Part shown: positions 59,706 to 64,000 of the stretch, one piece after another
How the letters are laid out: every line of letters starts with the position of its first letter
How positions within the stretch are numbered: the first letter of the stretch is position 1
Origin: Candidatus Hydrogenedentota bacterium
GTDB lineage: Bacteria > Hydrogenedentota > Hydrogenedentia > Hydrogenedentales > SLHB01
Direction: 5' to 3'
Assembly (NCBI GenBank): GCA_020848835.1
Contig: JADLHJ010000022.1
Span: 124,001-188,000, forward strand
DNA: 64,000 nucleotides
Position numbers and translations under genes: made by a program
Notes under the pieces: model-generated
What the model saw: only the letters and a program-made list of their open reading frames with translations
Told to the model about the DNA's origin: nothing
Database searches by the model: none

Positions 59706-61052
59706 CTAGACCGCGCCCAAGGCCATTTGGATGGCGATTCCGCCGATCGCGCAAGCGCCAAGCACTTTCATCACACTCACGTGAAAATTGAAGGTGGCGA
59801 CCATCGCTGCGGCCGCGAGCGCGATTGCCCACACGTCCGCCGTGCGCCAATCCGGTACGAGCAGTCGCGCGCCAAAGAAATGCATCTCATCAACCGTCGC
59901 AAAGATCGTGTGGATTGTAAACCAGACAGAGAGATTCAGCACGACTCCAACAACAGCGGCTGTGATCGTCGAGAGCGCGGCATTCAGGTGTTTGTTCCCG
60001 CGCAACGCCTCGATGTACGGCGCGCCGAGAAATATCCAGAGGAAACACGGCGCAAAGGTGACCCAGGTCGTGAGTAGCGAAGCCAGCGTTCCAGCCAACA
60101 AAGGCGAAAGCGCTCCGGACTCGCGAAAAGCCGCCATGAACCCAACGAACTGCACGACCATAATAAGCGGCCCCGGCGTTGTTTCTGCCATTGCCAGACC
60201 GTCGAGCATTTCGCCAGGCTTCAACCAGCCGTAGGTGTTCACCGCCTGCTGTGCAACATAAGCGAGTACCGAATACGCGCCGCCAAAGGTCACCATCGCG
60301 GCCTTGCTGAAGAACGCGCCAAGTTGCACGTATACCGATTCGCGCCCAAAAACAAGGGCGGCAATAGCTACAGGAGCAAACCACAGCGGAATCCACACCG
60401 CGCACACCAAAAGCGAACGGCGTAGCGCGGGTGCGCGCGGCGCATCGTGTTCACGCACGGCAGAATCGTCCCATACCTTGTCCGTTGGCTTCGCGCCGTT
60501 TATGCGGGTGTAAACTAACCCGATTATCGCCGCAACGGCGACAATAATCGGGAACGGCACTTCAAAGAAAAAAATTGCGATAAACGCAAGCGCGGCGATG
60601 GTGTAATGAAACCGCGTTTTCAATGCGCGTTTTCCAATCCGCAAAACAGCTTCGACGACGATTGCAAGCACCGCGGCCTTGAGTCCCCAGAACAACGACT
60701 GCACTAACGTTACTTGCTGGAAGCCCGCATACAAGATGCTCAGCGCAAGAATGGCGACAATCCCGGGAATCACGAACAAGGTTCCCGCGACAATCCCTCC
60801 TCGCGCGCCATGAAGCAGCCAACCGACATAGGTCGCGAGTTGTTGCGCTTCCGGTCCCGGCAGCAACATGCAATAGTTCAAGGCGTGCAGAAAACGTTCT
60901 TCGCTAATCCATTTCTTTTCCTCTACCAACACGCGGTGCATCACAGCGATCTGCCCCGCGGGCCCGCCAAAACTATTGAGGCCAATGTAGGCCCAAGTAC
61001 GCGTCGCCTCCCGAAATGTCGGCGTAGATACGACGGCAGCGTGATCGTCCAT
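59706..61052 (-). CDS. chrA: Chromate transporter, ChrA family (two CHR domains)
   Basis: The 448-residue membrane protein has two homologous CHR domains: FREATRTWAYIGLNSFGGPAGQI at the start and FFSKAAMVTFGGAYSVLAYVAQQAV in the middle. Each contains the FGG motif followed by the PGP segment (LLPGPEAQQLATYVG; ETTPGPLIMVVQFVGF). ChrA exports chromate, and related proteins may carry sulfate-like oxyanions. ATG 61052 with GGGGA upstream is preferred to TTG 61067. It is co-oriented with the LRAT-like gene upstream and fadB-like gene downstream. Confidence 0.92.
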   Translation of the reverse strand: MDDHAAVVSTPTFREATRTWAYIGLNSFGGPAGQIAVMHRVLVEEKKWISEERFLHALNYCMLLPGPEAQQLATYVGWLLHGARGGIVAGTLFVIPGIVAILALSILYAGFQQVTLVQSLFWGLKAAVLAIVVEAVLRIGKRALKTRFHYTIAALAFIAIFFFEVPFPIIVAVAAIIGLVYTRINGAKPTDKVWDDSAVREHDAPRAPALRRSLLVCAVWIPLWFAPVAIAALVFGRESVYVQLGAFFSKAAMVTFGGAYSVLAYVAQQAVNTYGWLKPGEMLDGLAMAETTPGPLIMVVQFVGFMAAFRESGALSPLLAGTLASLLTTWVTFAPCFLWIFLGAPYIEALRGNKHLNAALSTITAAVVGVVLNLSVWFTIHTIFATVDEMHFFGARLLVPDWRTADVWAIALAAAAMVATFNFHVSVMKVLGACAIGGIAIQMALGAV

Positions 61053-61150
61053 GAAGTCCCCGTGCAAACGGATGGAGTCTTGCGGGCCACACCGACTGCG
61101 GCGTGGTAGGATGAAATTAGCAGAAAGAAACGAAAGGAAACGAATAACGC

Positions 61151-61573
61151 TTACGCGCGCCCGCGGCCCCGCGCCATCGCGCCAACGGCGGCGAGCGTCC
61201 CAGCAACGGTCACCGCCGCAACGCCCAGCGCCGTCGCCGCAGTGATGGCCCGGCGCACCTGCTTACTCTCGCGCCGCCCGGTCCTGCACCAAGACGCGAA
61301 ATGCTCACAATTATTCGATACGGTGCTGTAACGCATCTCTTCGAGCCGGCTTTCCGCGCGCGCGATAATGTCTTCGATATGGAAGTCCGAATGCGACTTC
61401 ACCACACGCACCTTTCCGCCCTTAGCGAACTGCTCTATCGGCGTGCGCCGCACCGCCGCATTTGAACGATCGAACAATTCACCCGTGTAATGAATGACGG
61501 TCCCGTCGCCACAGTCAATCCCGTGGTGCCAATATCCCCTGCGAAAAACCCGAAGATGATCGCCACGCGCCAC
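61151..61573 (-). CDS. LRAT-like (lecithin retinol acyltransferase family) protein
   Basis: The GTG start at 61573 is chosen because AGGAGA lies 7 bases upstream and the conserved part begins there (ARGDHLRVFRRGYWHHGIDCG); the frame to 61642 lacks support. The 140-residue chain has the H-x-G pattern WHHGIDCGDGTVIHYTG and the catalytic NCEHF motif in NNCEHFASWCRTG near residue 90, as in NlpC/P60-type LRAT proteins. A C-terminal hydrophobic segment (ITAATALGVAAVTVAGTLAAVGA) probably anchors it in a membrane. It likely acts as a thiol acyltransferase or phospholipase on lipids. Confidence 0.83.
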   Translation of the reverse strand: MARGDHLRVFRRGYWHHGIDCGDGTVIHYTGELFDRSNAAVRRTPIEQFAKGGKVRVVKSHSDFHIEDIIARAESRLEEMRYSTVSNNCEHFASWCRTGRRESKQVRRAITAATALGVAAVTVAGTLAAVGAMARGRGRA

Positions 61574-61705
61574 AGATTGTCTCCTACGATGGTTATTCTC
61601 GACTACCGGACAAATTGTCCTACGAACCGTCCCACCTGTCAAATGTCATGGACGGCGCGGCGAAATCGATCAGCATTGCGCAGAAAATCGACCTCACTCT
61701 TCCAC

Positions 61706-64000
61706 TCAAGGTTGCCGCGTAAAGGTCGTGTAATAGATGTAGCTGGGACCGGAAAATACCAGATACGCCTCGATCGTATTGTCGTCAATGATGCGACACC
61801 GCAGCCATGAAGTATCATACGTCAGCAGCCAAGGCAGTTGAGGGTCACCGTCATCTTCGACAAAGGACCACGGCCGCGGCTCGCCATTGGCGAAGCAATT
61901 GGTGCTGGGAGGCGGAAAACAACGGACATACGTGTGATCGTCGTAGAAGGTAAATATGGTCTCCGCAACCTGGTTCGATTCGCTCGAATTCCAAACGCCC
62001 ACCAAATTGAACTCTTTGGATTTGATCTTGAAGTCCGTATCCGACATGTCGAAGAAGATATTGTTCGAACCCTGAATCTTCACGCGCCCCTTGTTCGTCG
62101 GCAATTTAGGGAACTTAATTTTCTCCGCGCCGTCGTTTGGTGTGCTGTCCTTTAGGACTGTTGGAAAAGTCTGCCCGCCGTCCGTGGATAGCAGTATCTT
62201 GACGTGAGACGCGCTCACCGGCGACTGATTGGTCTTCGCGACATCCCACGTCACGTTTTTCTTCTTGCCGCCTTTAATCGTCACCACCGTATTCGGATAG
62301 AGAACTTTAAACGGCCCAGACGCGGCGTCGACCGTCACACCCATTTCATCGCTGCCGATGCCGCCCTTGCCGTCGCGTGCAACGACCCAGAACGTCATCG
62401 TCCTCGCCTTGGAAGGCAGGAGTTCATGTGGATCGGAGTATTGGTGACCCACCAGTATGTCTTCCAATTGCGGGAAAGTGCGGAACGCGTCCGATGTTGG
62501 CGCGAATCCGCGGAAGAGCGGACTCTTTCCATTGTCCGGTGCGGTAATCGCCTGCGCTTTTCCAAGGTCGCGTTCCTCCCAGGAATACAGAAGCGGGTCC
62601 GCTTCCGAGTCTGAACCGTCCGACGCGGTCAGCGTAAACGCCGTTTGCTTCGGAATTGTATAGTCGGGTCCGGCTACCACGGACGGTCCGGTATTTCCCG
62701 TCGCCGTCGCCACCTGGCAGGAGGTCTTGGACAGAACGAAGGCCTGTATTTCCTGAAGACTCTCAGAATGGAAATTCGCGAACACCCCCAACGTCATGTT
62801 GTCCGCACCGCAAATCCCGGCGTAGGACATGATGCTCACCCCAGCCCCACGCTCATAAGCCGTCGACGCGTCGCGATTACCTTTGCACCCGCCTTTCGTG
62901 CTATTAAATGTATGTGACGCGCGGAACTGATGACCAAGTTCATGGGCCACGTAGTCCACGTCATACGGATCGCCAATCGGACTCATTCGGGCCGTGGCGC
63001 CACTCGCCTTTCTTGCGTCGTCGCATATGCACCCAAAATCACCGATACCGCCCACGTCCCCTACTGCAAACGTATGGCCAACATCGTAGTTTGCCGCACC
63101 AATCGTGCCATTGATCGTCGTTTGCGACTGTGCCTCGAGCTGTTCAATCGTCGGATTGGTGGGGAAAGGATCGGTCGCGGGATCGATGAATATGATCGAG
63201 TCCTCTGTGCCAACAAGCAAAAAGCGAATCGCCAGTTCGCTTTCGTAAATACCCGTAACACGGTTGACCGTCGTTACGATCGCCGCGGCGGCGTTGCCCT
63301 GCGTTTCATTCGATATCGCGCCGTGAAAATTCGCGTATTCGCCGGTGCAGGCCACTGCGAGCCGATACGTCCGTAACATGTCCCCGTTTATCGATACGAT
63401 TTTCTCATCTGATTTTTCCTCGATCGGCGCATCCGCTACGGCACACCCCGCGTTGTCTTCCGCGGCATATTTCTCCGCCGCATACGATACGTATACCCCG
63501 TCTTGCTGATAGGGATCGATGTATACCGTTTCAGCGCCAAGTACGATCCCGTGAAACCCTGCCGGCGTGCGGTCAAAGCGCAGGTATAAGTTTCGCCCAT
63601 CAAGTGAACGGCCTACGTACGTTTTAATCTCGGGAAACTTATCGGCGAGTTCGGGTTCCATGATGGGCGATTCGACAAAACCGAATTCGACATTGCTTCC
63701 ATCCGGCATGGGCAGCCAGATAGATTGTCCACTCTTTGCGGCTTGATCCGGTTCGCCCAAGACTTCAAGCGGTGCAACGCGCAAGACGTCATCCAGCAGC
63801 GGTTCATCCAGCCACAGGGATCGATATTCCGTCGGTTGTACTACAGTCTCGGCCGCAACATTTTTAGCGGGAAGGGAAAAGAGGTCCGTGCCGGATAAAT
63901 CGAACCAAAGGCCGTCGGGAGTGTCCGCGATTTCAGATTGCTGCGCAGTAGCAATGCGTACGCTGGACGCAACCGCAAGCAGACAAATCAAGAAGATACG
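61706..64000 (-). CDS. Secreted zinc metalloprotease (reprolysin/M12B-like), 5' truncated
   Basis: The frame runs off the right window edge inside the signal peptide (RIFLICLLAVASSVRIATAQ), leaving about 764 visible residues. The protease domain has YVAHELGHQFRASHTFN, an HExxHxxxxxH zinc site, and the Met-turn SIMSYAGICG, as in reprolysin-type metzincins. A propeptide-like region precedes it. Ig/PKD-like domains follow (TLTASDGSDSEADPLLYSWEE and VTIKGGKKKNVTWDVA), then a C-terminal lipocalin-like beta region (LVGVWNSSESNQ). It is probably secreted to degrade external protein. Confidence 0.85.
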   Translation of the reverse strand, partial: RIFLICLLAVASSVRIATAQQSEIADTPDGLWFDLSGTDLFSLPAKNVAAETVVQPTEYRSLWLDEPLLDDVLRVAPLEVLGEPDQAAKSGQSIWLPMPDGSNVEFGFVESPIMEPELADKFPEIKTYVGRSLDGRNLYLRFDRTPAGFHGIVLGAETVYIDPYQQDGVYVSYAAEKYAAEDNAGCAVADAPIEEKSDEKIVSINGDMLRTYRLAVACTGEYANFHGAISNETQGNAAAAIVTTVNRVTGIYESELAIRFLLVGTEDSIIFIDPATDPFPTNPTIEQLEAQSQTTINGTIGAANYDVGHTFAVGDVGGIGDFGCICDDARKASGATARMSPIGDPYDVDYVAHELGHQFRASHTFNSTKGGCKGNRDASTAYERGAGVSIMSYAGICGADNMTLGVFANFHSESLQEIQAFVLSKTSCQVATATGNTGPSVVAGPDYTIPKQTAFTLTASDGSDSEADPLLYSWEERDLGKAQAITAPDNGKSPLFRGFAPTSDAFRTFPQLEDILVGHQYSDPHELLPSKARTMTFWVVARDGKGGIGSDEMGVTVDAASGPFKVLYPNTVVTIKGGKKKNVTWDVAKTNQSPVSASHVKILLSTDGGQTFPTVLKDSTPNDGAEKIKFPKLPTNKGRVKIQGSNNIFFDMSDTDFKIKSKEFNLVGVWNSSESNQVAETIFTFYDDHTYVRCFPPPSTNCFANGEPRPWSFVEDDGDPQLPWLLTYDTSWLRCRIIDDNTIEAYLVFSGPSYIYYTTFTRQP

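Noticed and set aside
57534..64000. The leftward genes as a single metabolic operon
   Set aside because: The genes have unrelated functions and gaps of about 80-130 bases; shared direction alone does not prove an operon.

Overview
The window is about 64 kb of gene-dense bacterial chromosome of moderately high GC. It has no rRNA, tRNA, CRISPR array or recognisable transposase. The gene families suggest a Planctomycetota- or Hydrogenedentota-like bacterium: two Gfo/Idh/MocA oxidoreductases (one Tat-exported), a DUF1080 lipoprotein, a pseudopilin-like protein with a C-terminal DG motif (DUF1559 style), PKD-domain secreted proteins, a PEP-CTERM protein, a fused SecDF, a GxxExxY cassette and a PurS-PurS-PurL fusion. 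This placement is inference from gene content, since no rRNA or marker phylogeny is available here.

Layout. 1-6.6 kb: end of a spermidine-synthase-like gene, a LysR regulator divergent from purM-purL-purQ (purine synthesis steps 4 and 5). 6.8-24.7 kb: a membrane sulfatase-fold protein, two oxidoreductases, a small basic protein, a PKD lipoprotein, a thioesterase, thrC, a glycosyltransferase, a panE-like reductase coupled to a membrane protein, a HAD phosphatase, an enoyl-CoA isomerase-like protein, cysE, then the leftward tgt-yajC-secDF operon (to 25.9 kb). 26-31 kb: an alpha/beta hydrolase overlapping a double-domain polyphosphate kinase 2, a response regulator, a secreted beta-sandwich protein and a DRE-TIM aldolase. 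31.2-33.2 kb: groES-groEL. 33.2-34.1 kb: a non-coding, AT-rich and repeat-containing stretch. 34.1-36.4 kb: a PadR regulator with two tandem membrane paralogues. 36.6-38.6 kb: a tiny PEP-CTERM protein behind a sigma-54-type promoter, a DUF1080 lipoprotein and a pseudopilin-like protein. 38.6-46.5 kb: hydrolases, a sigma-70 factor, apt, a HAD phosphatase, a VOC protein, a phosphopantetheinyl transferase, folK and a secreted metalloprotease-like protein. 46.6-50 kb: the pantothenate cluster panB-panC-AKR-panD, with a structured leader before panB. 50.1-55.6 kb: gltX, a ROK kinase, the GxxExxY cassette with its repeats, hisH-hisF and a PfkB sugar kinase. 55.7-64 kb: a leftward series of glycosyltransferase, RMD1/DUF155 protein, FadB-like enzyme, chromate transporter, LRAT-like protein and a metalloprotease cut by the right edge.

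The strongest leads are the GxxExxY cassette (a repeat with a 478-bp period that supplies the gene's stop codon and abuts hisH, with a decayed second gene tail upstream), the two-part structured leader of panB whose last stem touches the Shine-Dalgarno sequence, the miniature PEP-CTERM protein with a -24/-12 promoter and upstream dyads, and the PadR/HAAS-like tandem module with a near-consensus promoter embedded in a dyad. Functions are assigned from motifs read by eye; no database search was possible.
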